Source of the DNA: SYIM01 sp044356835
GTDB taxonomy: Bacteria > Pseudomonadota > Gammaproteobacteria > Burkholderiales > Burkholderiaceae_E
DNA length: 35,450 nt
Assembly (NCBI GenBank): GCA_044356835.1
Contig: JBIKVK010000005.1
Span: 1 to 35,450 of the forward strand
Direction: 5' to 3'
The notes under the pieces were generated by a model. It searched no databases. It worked only from the letters and a program-made list of their open reading frames with translations, and was not told the DNA's origin. The position numbers were made by a program, and so were the translations under genes. This document shows positions 1 to 8,116 of the stretch, piece after piece (within the stretch, counting starts at the first letter, position 1; the number at the start of each line of letters is the position of its first letter).

Positions 1-186
1 CAGCTTGACGCCGCCACCCTTTCCTCGACCGCCCGCGTGAATCTGTGCCTTGACGACCCAGACCGGGCCTCCGAGCGACTGGGCTGCCTTGACGGCCTCG
101 TCAACCGAGAAACAAGGCACCCCCCTGGGCACGCTGACACCGTACTGGCGCAGCAACTCCTTGCCTTGATATTCATGGATCTTCAT
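1..186 (-). CDS. sucC: Succinyl-CoA ligase (ADP-forming) beta subunit, N-terminal part, cut by window edge
   Basis: Only the first 62 codons are in the window; the gene continues past position 1. The protein begins MKIHEYQGKELL and continues through a KAQIHAGGRGKGGGVKL stretch, the start of the ATP-grasp fold of SucC. This subunit binds nucleotide and CoA in the TCA-cycle step that converts succinyl-CoA to succinate, forming a complex with SucD, which should lie just outside the window. The ATG at 186-184 is preceded by a GA-rich ribosome-binding site (GAGGGGGAA). Its place downstream of recA-recX is the usual arrangement in Burkholderiales. Confidence 0.95.
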   Translation of the reverse strand, partial: MKIHEYQGKELLRQYGVSVPRGVPCFSVDEAVKAAQSLGGPVWVVKAQIHAGGRGKGGGVKL

Positions 187-330
187 CGATCAGTTCCCCC
201 TCGGACTACCTGCGGACGAAGCGCGACGTCCGAACGCTGTCGGGGGGCCCACCCTGCCGCAGTCGTGTCGAACCGGTCGACGCCTGGATCGGGCACGCCT
301 TTTATGGAAAAGCCCGAAATTTTGCGGGGC

Positions 331-359
331 AGTGTAGCACGCACGACGCAGACGTTCAG
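331..359 (-). promoter_or_regulatory. Candidate sigma70 promoter for sucC
   Basis: Read on the minus strand, CTGAAC (354-359) and TACACT (331-336) are separated by 17 bases and lie about 145 bases upstream of the sucC start. This is the best -35/-10 pair in the 268-base gap between recX and sucC. The rest of the gap holds no gene or clear terminator that I can see. The call rests on consensus match only. Confidence 0.4.
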
Positions 360-454
360 GGCTCGAAACGAAGACGCCCGGGCGGGCCGGTTGTAAAACC
401 GAAACGAAGGCGAACGCATCCTTAAACAAGAGGCAAATCCTGCTCCGTCGGGAC

Positions 455-901
455 TCATTCGTCATCAAAGCGCAGCACTCTGCGAATCACTTCGTGGGAG
501 AAGCCTCGGGAGGCGAGAAAGCGCATCTGCCGCAGCCGCTCGGCGGCGTCGGCGGGCTCTTGGCCGAAGCGCTTTTGCCACACGGTTCGAGCCCGGTCGA
601 ACTCGGTCGAACGCAGCACCTCCAGGGAGGCCGCCGCCTGATCGGTCGACACGCCATGCATCGCGAGTTCCTGCCGGATGCGGGCCACGCCGAAGCGATC
701 GCTCCGGCGGTGGACCAAGGACTCGGTGAAGCGCTCGTCGGAAAGGAGATTGCGCGCCACCAGCCGATCGAGAACCGAGTCGAGATCGGATTCGGTGGGC
801 GCAAATGGCTCGAGCCGACGGCGCAGCTCGAGACGGCTGAATTCGCGACGCGCAAGCAGCGCGAGCGCCCGCGCCTCGAGTGATGGTTTGGGAGCGCTCA
901 G
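455..901 (-). CDS. recX: Regulatory protein RecX
   Basis: RecX binds RecA filaments and modulates their activity; it normally follows recA, as here. The visible protein is helix-rich with typical RecX segments: LEARALALLARREFSR near the N-terminus, LVARNLLSDERFTES, RFGVARIRQEL, and the C-terminal RFLASRGFSHEVIRRVL. An open frame with homology extends up to the recA stop, but it contains no ATG, GTG or TTG until the GTG at 760, which would remove the first third of the family domain. The best full-length start is a CTG at 901-899, overlapping the recA TGA as CTGA and giving 148 residues, a normal RecX length. The identity is secure; the start is an inference. Confidence 0.85.
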   Translation of the reverse strand: MSAPKPSLEARALALLARREFSRLELRRRLEPFAPTESDLDSVLDRLVARNLLSDERFTESLVHRRSDRFGVARIRQELAMHGVSTDQAAASLEVLRSTEFDRARTVWQKRFGQEPADAAERLRQMRFLASRGFSHEVIRRVLRFDDE

Positions 902-1962
902 GCCACAGCCTCGCCGGGCATTGCCTGTCCGCGCGGGGTCACGCCGTAGTGCTCGCGCACGCGGTTCTCGATGTCCAGCGCAAGCTCGGGGTGCTCACGA
1001 AGGTACTCTCGGGCATTGTCCTTGCCCTGCCCGATCCGGTTGCCCTGGTAGCTGTACCAGGCACCGCTCTTTTCGACGATGTTGCAGGCGGCGCCCAGAT
1101 CGATGATCTCGCCCTCGCGCGAAATGCCCTCGCCGTAGAGGATGTCGAACTCGGCCGCCCTGAAAGGCGGCGCAACCTTGTTCTTGACGACCTTCACTTT
1201 GGTTTCACTGCCGGCCACCTCTTCACCACGCTTGATCGAACCGGTTCTGCGGATGTCGAGGCGGACCGAGGAATAAAACTTGAGCGCGTTGCCGCCGGTG
1301 GTGGTTTCGGGGTTGCCGAACATGACACCGATCTTCATGCGGATCTGGTTGATGAAGATGACCATCGAGTTGGTGCGCTTGATGGTGGCCGTCAGCTTGC
1401 GCAGGGCCTGAGACATGAGGCGGGCCTGCAGACCGGGCAGGGAGTCACCCATCTCGCCCTCGATCTCGGCCTTTGGGGTCAAGGCGGCTACGGAGTCGAT
1501 GACGATCAGATCGACAGAGCCGCTGCGCACGAGCGCATCTGCAATTTCGAGAGCCTGTTCGCCGGTATCGGGCTGAGACACCAGCAGGTCATCGAGCGTG
1601 ACGCCGAGTTTGGCGGCGTACTGAACATCGAGAGCATGCTCGGCATCGATGAACGCGCAGGTCCCGCCGATGCGCTGCATTTCGGCAATGACCTGAAGGG
1701 TCAGCGTGGTCTTGCCGGAGGACTCCGGCCCAAAGATCTCGATCACTCGACCCCTGGGTAGGCCGCCGACCCCAAGGGCAATATCCAGGCCCAAAGAACC
1801 TGTGGAAACTACCTGGATGTCGTGCTCGACGCCTGCATCGGCGAGGCGCATGATCGAGCCCTTGCCGAATTGTTTTTCGATCTGGGCGAGCGCTGCGGCC
1901 AGGGCCTTGCCGCGCTCGGATTTGTTGGATTTGGCGTCGTCCATGTTGATCACTTTGTCCAT
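898..1962 (-). CDS. recA: Recombinase RecA
   Basis: The 354-residue protein is a complete RecA: DNA-dependent ATPase, strand-exchange protein for homologous recombination, and co-protease for LexA in the SOS response. The Walker A motif GPESSGKT lies at residues 78-85, followed by the Walker B strand LIVIDSVAALTPKAEIEGE, the L1/L2 DNA-binding loops (MSQALRKL; FINQIRMKIGVMFGNPETTTGGNALKFY) and the KNKVAPPF segment. Length is typical. The chosen start gives MDKVINMDDAKSNK; an internal ATG at codon 7 is an alternative. An SOS box and promoter lie just upstream, and recX overlaps the stop codon. Confidence 0.98.
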   Translation of the reverse strand: MDKVINMDDAKSNKSERGKALAAALAQIEKQFGKGSIMRLADAGVEHDIQVVSTGSLGLDIALGVGGLPRGRVIEIFGPESSGKTTLTLQVIAEMQRIGGTCAFIDAEHALDVQYAAKLGVTLDDLLVSQPDTGEQALEIADALVRSGSVDLIVIDSVAALTPKAEIEGEMGDSLPGLQARLMSQALRKLTATIKRTNSMVIFINQIRMKIGVMFGNPETTTGGNALKFYSSVRLDIRRTGSIKRGEEVAGSETKVKVVKNKVAPPFRAAEFDILYGEGISREGEIIDLGAACNIVEKSGAWYSYQGNRIGQGKDNAREYLREHPELALDIENRVREHYGVTPRGQAMPGEAVA

Positions 1963-2007
1963 GAGGGGCCTCGTCGGTCGGATGGGATGCGGAGCGATGG
2001 ACGAGGA

Positions 2008-2035
2008 TTATTACATCGAACCACTGTATAAACAA
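2008..2035 (-). promoter_or_regulatory. Candidate recA promoter
   Basis: On the minus strand TTGTTT (2030-2035) and TAATAA (2008-2013) are separated by 16 bases and sit about 45 bases upstream of the recA start. The -35 element lies inside the SOS box at 2024-2039, so bound LexA would block RNA polymerase. Confidence 0.55.
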
Positions 2036-2039
2036 ACAG
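2024..2039. promoter_or_regulatory. SOS box (LexA operator) of recA
   Basis: The 16-base sequence CTGTATAAACAAACAG matches the gammaproteobacterial/betaproteobacterial LexA consensus CTGT-N8-ACAG exactly at all eight conserved positions. It overlaps the -35 region of the recA promoter. The lexA gene itself is not in the window. Confidence 0.88.
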
Positions 2040-2099
2040 TCCTTGATCACTAGACCGGATGAAGGGGATTTTAGTGGCCGGCGGATCGTTCGGCCTGAA

Positions 2100-2684
2100 T
2101 CACCCGCGTCTTGCCAAGCCCTCCAGCGCAAGCGCCAGGGCGGCCCGGGCGGCAAAGAACCGAACGGCCCGGCGGTCGCCCGAAAAACGCACGGTCGCGG
2201 CCCAGATCGAGGGGCGGCCCGTGCCGTCAGGCGACGGCAGTGCGAGAGACGACCCCCCTATTGCGCAGGCGAAACAGACGGTCCCGACCGGCTTGGCTGG
2301 CGAACCGCCCCCTGGACCGGCCACCCCACTGACGGAAATCGCGATCTGGGACCGAGGCGAAGCGCGCAGCGCACCCAGCGCCATTTCGCGGACGACCGGC
2401 TCGCTGACGGCACCGAAACGCTCGAGGGTCGACTCCGACACACCCAGAGTGTCGACCTTGGCCGCATTGCTGTAGGTGATGAAACCTGCGTCGAACCAGG
2501 CGCTCGAACCTGGGGTTTCGGTGATCAGCGCGGCAATCAGCCCGCCCGTGCAGGACTCGGCCGTAGCGATCCTAAGGCCTCCATGGTCGAGCTGGCGACC
2601 CAGCCGGGCCGCCAGTTCAACCATCTGGGGCCATGCCGGAACACCCTTTATTTCACGATCGTTTTTTTGAAAGTGGCTGCTCAC
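2100..2684 (-). CDS. pncC: Nicotinamide-nucleotide amidase, CinA C-terminal domain family
   Basis: This is a stand-alone CinA C-terminal domain protein. PncC enzymes deamidate nicotinamide mononucleotide to nicotinate mononucleotide in pyridine-nucleotide salvage. Family hallmarks are ATAESCTGGLIAALIT, FITYSNAAKVDTLGV, GAVSEPVVREMA and SVSGVAGPGGGSPAKPVGTV. The N-terminal molybdopterin-binding (CinA) domain is absent, as expected for PncC. I chose the GTG at 2684-2682 because it overlaps the pgpA stop as GTGA (194 residues); an ATG at 2624 would start right at the conserved domain. It is the last gene of the rib-nusB-thiL-pgpA operon. Confidence 0.88.
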   Translation of the reverse strand: MSSHFQKNDREIKGVPAWPQMVELAARLGRQLDHGGLRIATAESCTGGLIAALITETPGSSAWFDAGFITYSNAAKVDTLGVSESTLERFGAVSEPVVREMALGALRASPRSQIAISVSGVAGPGGGSPAKPVGTVCFACAIGGSSLALPSPDGTGRPSIWAATVRFSGDRRAVRFFAARAALALALEGLARRG

Positions 2685-3220
2685 AATAAAGTCCAGATGT
2701 GCCAGACCAGCAGGGTGTAAGCGGCGGCCAGCAGGTCGTCGAACATGACGCCAAAGCCCCCTTTGAGCCGCGCATCGAATTGCCGGATCGGAGGCGGCTT
2801 CAGAATGTCGAACAGGCGAAACAGCGCAAACCCGGCGCACTGTATCCAGGCGTCATCGGGGAGCACGACAAGCACCAGCCAGAAGGCAACGACCTCATCC
2901 CAGACCATGGCCGGGTGGTCCGAAACCCCCACGTCCCGACCGGTCCGGCCGCAGGCCCAGACGCCGAGCACGAAAGCCACCGGGATGATCGCCCACCAAA
3001 CGGGACGGTCGACCCAATCATCCAGCGCCACAAAGACCGCCCAGGCCCATAGGGTGCCGAAGGTTCCCGGAGCCCAGGGCGCAAGCCCGCTGCCGGCGCC
3101 CAGCGCGACCAGGTGCGCGGGTCGGGACAGGCGAAATCGGGCGCGCGGGACCCGCGAGACCGTATCGCCCCGTTCGGGACCGGTGGGACCGCTTTCAAGC
3201 GAAATGGTCGTACCCCCCAA
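2681..3220 (-). CDS. pgpA: Phosphatidylglycerophosphatase A
   Basis: PgpA is an inner-membrane phosphatase that converts phosphatidylglycerophosphate to phosphatidylglycerol. Visible hallmarks are GSGLAPWAPGTFGTLWA, the acidic segment MVWDEVVAFW, and FRLFDILKPPPIRQFDARLKGGFGVMFDDLLAA, with several hydrophobic membrane segments between them. The 179-residue frame opens with a TTG at 3220 that overlaps the last 26 bases of thiL; no better start lies between it and the conserved domain. The stop overlaps the pncC start, so thiL, pgpA and pncC are probably translationally coupled. Confidence 0.92.
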   Translation of the reverse strand: MGGTTISLESGPTGPERGDTVSRVPRARFRLSRPAHLVALGAGSGLAPWAPGTFGTLWAWAVFVALDDWVDRPVWWAIIPVAFVLGVWACGRTGRDVGVSDHPAMVWDEVVAFWLVLVVLPDDAWIQCAGFALFRLFDILKPPPIRQFDARLKGGFGVMFDDLLAAAYTLLVWHIWTLL

Positions 3221-4151
3221 GACCGGCCCCGAGGACCCTACCCTGGCGGTCGACGATGCTGCGCCCGCACCCGGTCTGAACCGTGCCGATTCGGGTCAGA
3301 CGCAGACCGATCCGGGCGGACAGCTCCGCGAGGGCCTGCCGGTGGGCCATCGGCGCGGTAAAGAGCAGCTCGTAATCGTCGCCCCCGGAGAGCGCGAGCC
3401 GCATCCGTTCACCGTCCGGTTCATGGTCCAGGCAAGACGCGGTCGGCACGTCGTCCCACACGATGCGGATCGCCACGCCGGACCGTTCCACCAGGTGGGC
3501 CACGTCGCCCGCGAGGCCGTCCGACACATCGATCGCCGCATGGGCCAGACCCGACAGTTCACGACCCAGCAGCAGGCGTGGATCGGGCCAGTCCAGACGT
3601 CGCTGGGCAGGATGATCGGGGGCCAGAGGCCGGCCGGCCGCAGCCTCACGAACCGCAAAGGCCGCTGCGCCGAGCTCGCCCGAAACCCAGAGATCATCGC
3701 CCGGCCGGGCGCGATCGCGTCGCAGCGCCCGCGCTTCGTCCACACGGCCGATCGCAGTGATACAGATGTTGAGCGGACCGCGGGTGGTGTCGCCCCCGAC
3801 GAGTTCGCAATCGGCGGCGCTGGACAGCCTGAGTAAGCCGCGTGCGAAGCCCTCCAGCCAGGCCTCATCCACATCGGGCAGAGCCAGCGCCAGGGTGAAA
3901 GCCTCGGGAATTGCACCCATCGCAGCCAGATCCGAAAGGTTGACCGCGAGGGCCTTGTGGCCAAGGGACTCGGGATCGACCGTTGGCAGAAAATGTCGCC
4001 CGCACACCAGCATGTCGGTCGTGACGGCGCGAGCGCCCTCGGCCGGCCCGTTCGCGAGTAGGGCACAGTCATCGCCCACGCCCAGCCGTGCACGACGGGC
4101 GGGTGCCGCCGCAAAGAATTTCTGGATCAGCTGAAATTCGCCCAGGGCCAT
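3195..4151 (-). CDS. thiL: Thiamine-monophosphate kinase
   Basis: ThiL uses ATP to phosphorylate thiamine monophosphate to thiamine diphosphate, the last step of cofactor synthesis. The 318-residue protein has the PurM/AIRS-type fold signatures in order: GVGDDCALL, TTDMLVCGRHF, AVNLSDLAAMGA, VGGDTTRG, AIDVSDGLAGD and LSGGDDYELLF. The ATG at 4151 (MALGEFQLIQKFF) lies 10 bases after the nusB stop and matches the usual ThiL N-terminus; the open frame continues upstream only as a shadow of nusB. The nusB-thiL-pgpA order is common in proteobacteria. Confidence 0.95.
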   Translation of the reverse strand: MALGEFQLIQKFFAAAPARRARLGVGDDCALLANGPAEGARAVTTDMLVCGRHFLPTVDPESLGHKALAVNLSDLAAMGAIPEAFTLALALPDVDEAWLEGFARGLLRLSSAADCELVGGDTTRGPLNICITAIGRVDEARALRRDRARPGDDLWVSGELGAAAFAVREAAAGRPLAPDHPAQRRLDWPDPRLLLGRELSGLAHAAIDVSDGLAGDVAHLVERSGVAIRIVWDDVPTASCLDHEPDGERMRLALSGGDDYELLFTAPMAHRQALAELSARIGLRLTRIGTVQTGCGRSIVDRQGRVLGAGLGGYDHFA

Positions 4152-4161
4152 GGAACGAAGC

Positions 4162-4638
4162 TCACGCCCCGCCCGCCTCGAGGCCGCGCAAACCCGAAGC
4201 GACCCGGTCCAGCACGCCATTGACGTACTTGAAACCGTCGGTGCCGCCGAAGGTCTTGGCGAGCTCAACGGCCTCGTTGATGACCACCCGATACGGAATT
4301 TCCGGGTGGTAGGCCAGTTCATAGGTCGCAAGCAGCAGGGCCGCGTGCTCGACCGGACTCAGTTCGCGGACCGGACGATCGAGGTGCGGCTCGATATGAC
4401 GGTGCAAGGGCTCGGCGGCGCCCACCACACCATGCAACAAGGCCTTGAAATGATCCTGATCAGCCTTGGCCGAGCCCGGGTTGTCCAGGCCCAAATGGGC
4501 TTCAATGGTCGATGGCTCGCTGCCGCTCACCAGCCATTCGTAGAGTCCCTGAAGCGCAAGCTCGCGCGCGCGGCGCCGGGCGCTCTTGGCGGGGGTTCCC
4601 CGATGGGAATCGACGACTGGTTTGGGTGGCGCGGCCAT
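4162..4638 (-). CDS. nusB: Transcription antitermination factor NusB
   Basis: NusB is an all-helical RNA-binding protein that joins NusE (S10) on boxA RNA in rRNA antitermination complexes. The 158-residue protein contains KSARRRARELALQGLYEWLVSG, LSPVEHAALLLATYELAYHPEIPYRVVINEAVELAKTFGGTDGFKYVNGVLD, the core NusB signature. The start is the ATG at 4638, 10 bases after the ribH stop. A proline-rich N-terminal extension of about 20 residues precedes the domain, as in several betaproteobacterial NusB proteins. Confidence 0.96.
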   Translation of the reverse strand: MAAPPKPVVDSHRGTPAKSARRRARELALQGLYEWLVSGSEPSTIEAHLGLDNPGSAKADQDHFKALLHGVVGAAEPLHRHIEPHLDRPVRELSPVEHAALLLATYELAYHPEIPYRVVINEAVELAKTFGGTDGFKYVNGVLDRVASGLRGLEAGGA

Positions 4639-4648
4639 CGCGATCAAC

Positions 4649-5149
4649 TCAGGCCGACCCGACGCGGGCACGGTCGCCCCCGACCGGCGGATGATCGAGC
4701 CAGGCACCCAGGCAAGCCATCTCGACCGCGACCTGGGCCGCCTCGGCCCCCTTGACCGGAGCACGCGCCTGGGCCTGCTCGTCGGTATTGGTGGTGAGGA
4801 CCGCGTTGGCCACGGGAATGCGGCTCGCGAGCGAAACCGACTGGATGCCGTGCGAGGCCTCGTTGGACACCACTTCGAAATGGTAGGTCTCGCCACGGAT
4901 CACAGCCCCGATGGCGATCAACGCATCGAAGGTGCCGCTATCGGCCATGCGGGCCAGGGCGTAGGGGATCTCAAGCGCTCCTGGAACCGTGCAGACCGCC
5001 ACCCGGTCATCGGCCACCCCAAGCCGGGCGAGTTCGGCCAGGCAGGCCGACAGCAGGGCCTGACAGACCGGCTCGTTGAAACGGGCACTCACGATGCCAA
5101 TCGAGAGCCCGCGGCCGTTGGGTTGCGACTGATGAACAACAACAGACAT
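4649..5149 (-). CDS. ribH: 6,7-dimethyl-8-ribityllumazine synthase
   Basis: RibH condenses 5-amino-6-ribitylaminouracil with 3,4-dihydroxy-2-butanone 4-phosphate to form lumazine, the penultimate riboflavin step. Substrate-site motifs are present: SARFNEPVCQALL, VPGALEIPYALA, and GAVIRGETYHFEVVSNEASHGI, which includes the catalytic histidine region. The ATG at 5149 gives 166 residues; an ATG 10 codons upstream would overlap ribBX and is less likely. The gene lies 10 bases after the preceding stop in the riboflavin operon. Confidence 0.96.
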   Translation of the reverse strand: MSVVVHQSQPNGRGLSIGIVSARFNEPVCQALLSACLAELARLGVADDRVAVCTVPGALEIPYALARMADSGTFDALIAIGAVIRGETYHFEVVSNEASHGIQSVSLASRIPVANAVLTTNTDEQAQARAPVKGAEAAQVAVEMACLGAWLDHPPVGGDRARVGSA

Positions 5150-5159
5150 GACGGGCACC

Positions 5160-6275
5160 TCAGGAGGGATTGGGCACAAAGTCGGTCACATGCAAAGCGA
5201 ATCCCGCCATGCTGGGCAGCTTGACTGGGCGAGACAGAAGACGCATGCGGCCCACACCGACGTCCTTGAGGATTTGCGCGCCGATTCCATAAGTGCGGAT
5301 ATCCATCTTGCCGCGGCGTGCGCCTTCGGCCAATTCGGTGCTGGACTGGGCGGCGCCGGAGAGCGCAGCCATGAGATCGGCTGGCGTCTGGGAGCAATTG
5401 ACCAGGACCAGTACGCCGCATCCAGAAGCCGCAATGGCAGCGAGCGCATTGTGGATCGACCAGTTCTGGCCGGGGCGCCGGGTTTCGATCAGGTCGAGCA
5501 TGGACAGCGGCTCGTGCACACGGACCAGCGAATCATTGTCCGGGCCGGGCTGGCCGCAGATGAGCGCAAGATGAACTTCGCCCATCGCCCTGTCGCGGTA
5601 GGCAATCATCCGAAACAGGCCATGAGCGGTCGGGATCTCCGACTCGCGGATGCGCTCGATCAGCGACTCGTTGGAGCTGCGATAGTGAATCAGGTCGGCG
5701 ATGGCGCCAATGCGCAGCCCGTGTTCCCGGGCGAACTCCATGAGGTCGGGCAGGCGGGCCATGGTCCCGTCGTCCTTCATGATTTCGCAAATCACCGACG
5801 CGGGCTCGAGCCCGGCAAGCGCAGCCAGATCGCAACCCGCCTCGGTATGACCGGCGCGCACCAGCACGCCCCCCGGCTCGGCACGAAGCGGAAAGATGTG
5901 ACCCGGCTGCACCAGGTCCTGCGGGCGGGCATCCCGACGGATGGCGGCCTGAACGGTGCGGGCCCGATCGGCTGCCGAAATACCGGTACTCACGCCTTCG
6001 GCGGCCTCGATGGACACGGTGAATTTGGTGCCATGCCGAGTGCCATTGCGCGTCACCATCAGGGGCAGGTCCAGCTGGGTGCACCGGGCCTCGGTGAGGG
6101 TGAGGCAGATGAGGCCGCGACCATAACGTGCCATGAAATTGATCGACTCGGCCGTCGCGAACTGTGCTGCGATGACCAGATCACCTTCGTTTTCGCGGTC
6201 CTCCTCGTCGACGAGGATCACCATGCGGCCAAGGCGGATGTCCTCGAGGATTTCGGCAATGCTTGAAAGAGCCAT
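5160..6275 (-). CDS. ribB: 3,4-dihydroxy-2-butanone-4-phosphate synthase fused to a degenerate GTP cyclohydrolase II domain
   Basis: Residues 1-200 are an intact RibB domain (DEEDRENEGDL at 23-33, HIFPLRA, AGHTEAG at 141-147) that makes the four-carbon precursor of riboflavin from ribulose 5-phosphate. Residues about 205-371 follow the GTP cyclohydrolase II fold: LVRVHEPLSMLD aligns with the usual LVRVHSECLTGD, and RTYGIGAQILKDVGVGRMRLLS is conserved. The zinc-binding cysteines of the SECLTGD...RCDC region are missing, so this half is probably inactive. Such proteins have been called RibBX. A true ribA must then lie elsewhere. The start ATG is 9 bases after ribE. Confidence 0.93.
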   Translation of the reverse strand: MALSSIAEILEDIRLGRMVILVDEEDRENEGDLVIAAQFATAESINFMARYGRGLICLTLTEARCTQLDLPLMVTRNGTRHGTKFTVSIEAAEGVSTGISAADRARTVQAAIRRDARPQDLVQPGHIFPLRAEPGGVLVRAGHTEAGCDLAALAGLEPASVICEIMKDDGTMARLPDLMEFAREHGLRIGAIADLIHYRSSNESLIERIRESEIPTAHGLFRMIAYRDRAMGEVHLALICGQPGPDNDSLVRVHEPLSMLDLIETRRPGQNWSIHNALAAIAASGCGVLVLVNCSQTPADLMAALSGAAQSSTELAEGARRGKMDIRTYGIGAQILKDVGVGRMRLLSRPVKLPSMAGFALHVTDFVPNPS

Positions 6276-6284
6276 GGGCGGATT

Positions 6285-6908
6285 CTACGCTTCGCGGGTT
6301 TGGGCGTCCGCCGCGAGCAGACGCTCGCAGTAACGGGCAATGAGATCGATTTCAAGGTTCACCCGCTGGCCGGGTGCCAGACGCGACAGGGTGGTGACCG
6401 CGACGGTGTGAGGGATCAGGTTCACTGAAAAATCACAGCCCTCGTCGACGTCCTCCACCGCATTCACGGTGAGGCTCACGCCATTGACCGTCACCGAGCC
6501 CTTGTAGGCCAGATAGCGACCGATCGTGCGCGGTGCCCGTACCACCAGCAGCCATGATTCGCCGATGCGCTCGAACTGCCGCACCACACCGAGACCATCG
6601 ACATGACCGGTGACCAGGTGGCCCCCCAGTCGGTCCGCCAGACGGAGGGCCTTTTCAAGGTTGACCGGACCCGGCTGATCGAGTCCTGCGGTGCAGGCCA
6701 GGCTCTCGGCGGAGACATCGAAGGCGAGCCGGCCACGATCGATCGCCACCACGGTCATGCAGGCGCCCTGGATCGAAACGGAGTCGCCGATCGCCACATC
6801 CTCGAGGCCCAGGTCGGCCGCTTGGACCACCAGACGCAGTCCTCGGCCGCCCGTCAGGGGCTGGCAAGATTCGATATGCCCTACAGCTGCGACGATTCCG
6901 GTGAACAT
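6285..6908 (-). CDS. ribE: Riboflavin synthase (alpha chain)
   Basis: This enzyme dismutates two lumazine molecules to riboflavin and 5-amino-6-ribitylaminouracil. The 207-residue protein shows the internal duplication of the family: MFTGIVAAVGHIE at the N-terminus, SIQGACMTV in the first barrel, VTGHVDGLG, and KGSVTVNGVSLTVN in the second barrel. The ATG at 6908 gives the canonical MFTGIV start. It follows ribD after 34 bases and precedes ribBX by 9 bases. Confidence 0.96.
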   Translation of the reverse strand: MFTGIVAAVGHIESCQPLTGGRGLRLVVQAADLGLEDVAIGDSVSIQGACMTVVAIDRGRLAFDVSAESLACTAGLDQPGPVNLEKALRLADRLGGHLVTGHVDGLGVVRQFERIGESWLLVVRAPRTIGRYLAYKGSVTVNGVSLTVNAVEDVDEGCDFSVNLIPHTVAVTTLSRLAPGQRVNLEIDLIARYCERLLAADAQTREA

Positions 6909-6942
6909 CGATGAGCCTCTTGCTGCGCAGTTCGGTCGTTGA

Positions 6943-8034
6943 TCAGGATGAGCGCTGCACGCGGGCACGAACGCACAGATCGGCCCCGATACGCTCGATG
7001 GAATGAAACTCGAGCCGCGTTTGCGCCTCAAGCGAATCGACGGGCGGCAAGTCGAACATCGGCCGTCCAGAGCCGATCAGCGAGGGCGCGGTGTAAATCA
7101 ACAGCTCATCGACCCACCCTTCCCGCAACAGCGAGCCGTTGAGCTTGTGTCCGGCCTCGACATGCAGCTCGTTGATGCCTCGAGAACCAAGCTCGCCGAG
7201 CAGGCGGCCCAGGTCGACTTTGCCTCGGGCATCGGCAAAAAAAGCGAGCTCGCACCCGCGGTCGCGCAGTTGCTGCGCCCGACCCGAGAGATCCGTTGCC
7301 GCGACGATCAGCACCTGACCAGACTGCAGAAGCCGGGCATGAGGATCGACCTCGAGACGGGAGTCGACGAGCACTTTGAGCGGCTGACGGTCGGCCTCGG
7401 GGATACGCGCGGTCATCATCGGGTTATCTTCGCGCACCGTGCCCATCCCGGTGAGGATCGCACAGCTGCGCGCGCGCCAGCGGTGACCGTCGGCACGTGC
7501 GGCCTCCCCCGTGATCCACTGGCTTTGCCCGCTGGCCAGCGCGGTGAAGCCGTCGAGCGAAGCGGCGCATTTCATACGAACCCAAGGGCGACCGCGTTTC
7601 ATTCTGGACACGAACCCGATGTTCAGTTCGCGAGCCTGAGCCTCGAGCAAACCGCAACGCACATCGATGCCCGCCTGCCGCAAGCGGTCCAGTCCCTGAC
7701 CGTTCACCAGCGGATTGGGATCCTCCATCGCCACGATCACCCGCGCGAGTCGCGCAGCGACCAGCGCATCGGTACACGGTGGCGTTCGGCCGAAGTGACT
7801 GCAGGGCTCGAGGGTGACATAAGCGGTGGCACCCCGGGCCCGCTCGCCCGCCTGAGCAAGGGCGATGGTCTCGGCATGGGCCTCCCCCGCGCGGCGATGC
7901 CATCCCTCGCCCACGACGACTCCATCACGCACGATGACGCAACCGACCCGAGGATTGGGCATGGTCGACATCAGCCCAAGCTCAGCGAGGTCGAGCGCCC
8001 GCTGCATCCAAAGGTGATCGGCTTCAGTGAACAT
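6943..8034 (-). CDS. ribD: Bifunctional diaminohydroxyphosphoribosylaminopyrimidine deaminase / 5-amino-6-(5-phosphoribosylamino)uracil reductase
   Basis: RibD performs the second and third steps of riboflavin synthesis. The N-terminal zinc deaminase has GEAHAETIAL and LEPCSHFGRTPPC (zinc ligands H, C, C). The C-terminal NADPH reductase has MKCAASLDG, GMGTVREDNP and HVEAGHKLNGSLL. The 363-residue length is typical. I chose the ATG at 8034 (MFTEADHLWMQRALDLAE); upstream codons in the frame are not conserved in character. It is the first gene of the leftward operon. I see no FMN riboswitch in the 82-base gap upstream. Confidence 0.96.
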   Translation of the reverse strand: MFTEADHLWMQRALDLAELGLMSTMPNPRVGCVIVRDGVVVGEGWHRRAGEAHAETIALAQAGERARGATAYVTLEPCSHFGRTPPCTDALVAARLARVIVAMEDPNPLVNGQGLDRLRQAGIDVRCGLLEAQARELNIGFVSRMKRGRPWVRMKCAASLDGFTALASGQSQWITGEAARADGHRWRARSCAILTGMGTVREDNPMMTARIPEADRQPLKVLVDSRLEVDPHARLLQSGQVLIVAATDLSGRAQQLRDRGCELAFFADARGKVDLGRLLGELGSRGINELHVEAGHKLNGSLLREGWVDELLIYTAPSLIGSGRPMFDLPPVDSLEAQTRLEFHSIERIGADLCVRARVQRSS

Positions 8035-8076
8035 TCTGCCATTATCGCCGATCGCCCCGGTCGCCCCGGAGTCGCC

Positions 8077-8082
8077 TAAAAT
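8077..8082 (+). promoter_or_regulatory. Candidate -10 element for the ThDP enzyme gene
   Basis: TAAAAT on the plus strand lies 34 bases before the proposed TTG start of the ThDP-dependent enzyme. No convincing -35 element stands upstream, so this is a weak call from one hexamer. Confidence 0.25.
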
Positions 8083-8116
8083 TCGTCGATCAGCGTCCAC
8101 ACTCGCGAGAAGACCA

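Noticed and set aside
5148..6266. Plus-strand open frame of 372 codons opposite ribBX
   Set aside because: Exact shadow of a well-supported gene on the other strand.
8035..8116. Possible FMN riboswitch ahead of ribD
   Set aside because: The gap is only 82 bases and shows none of the conserved FMN-element segments (such as AGGGGC-type stretches with six-helix pairing).
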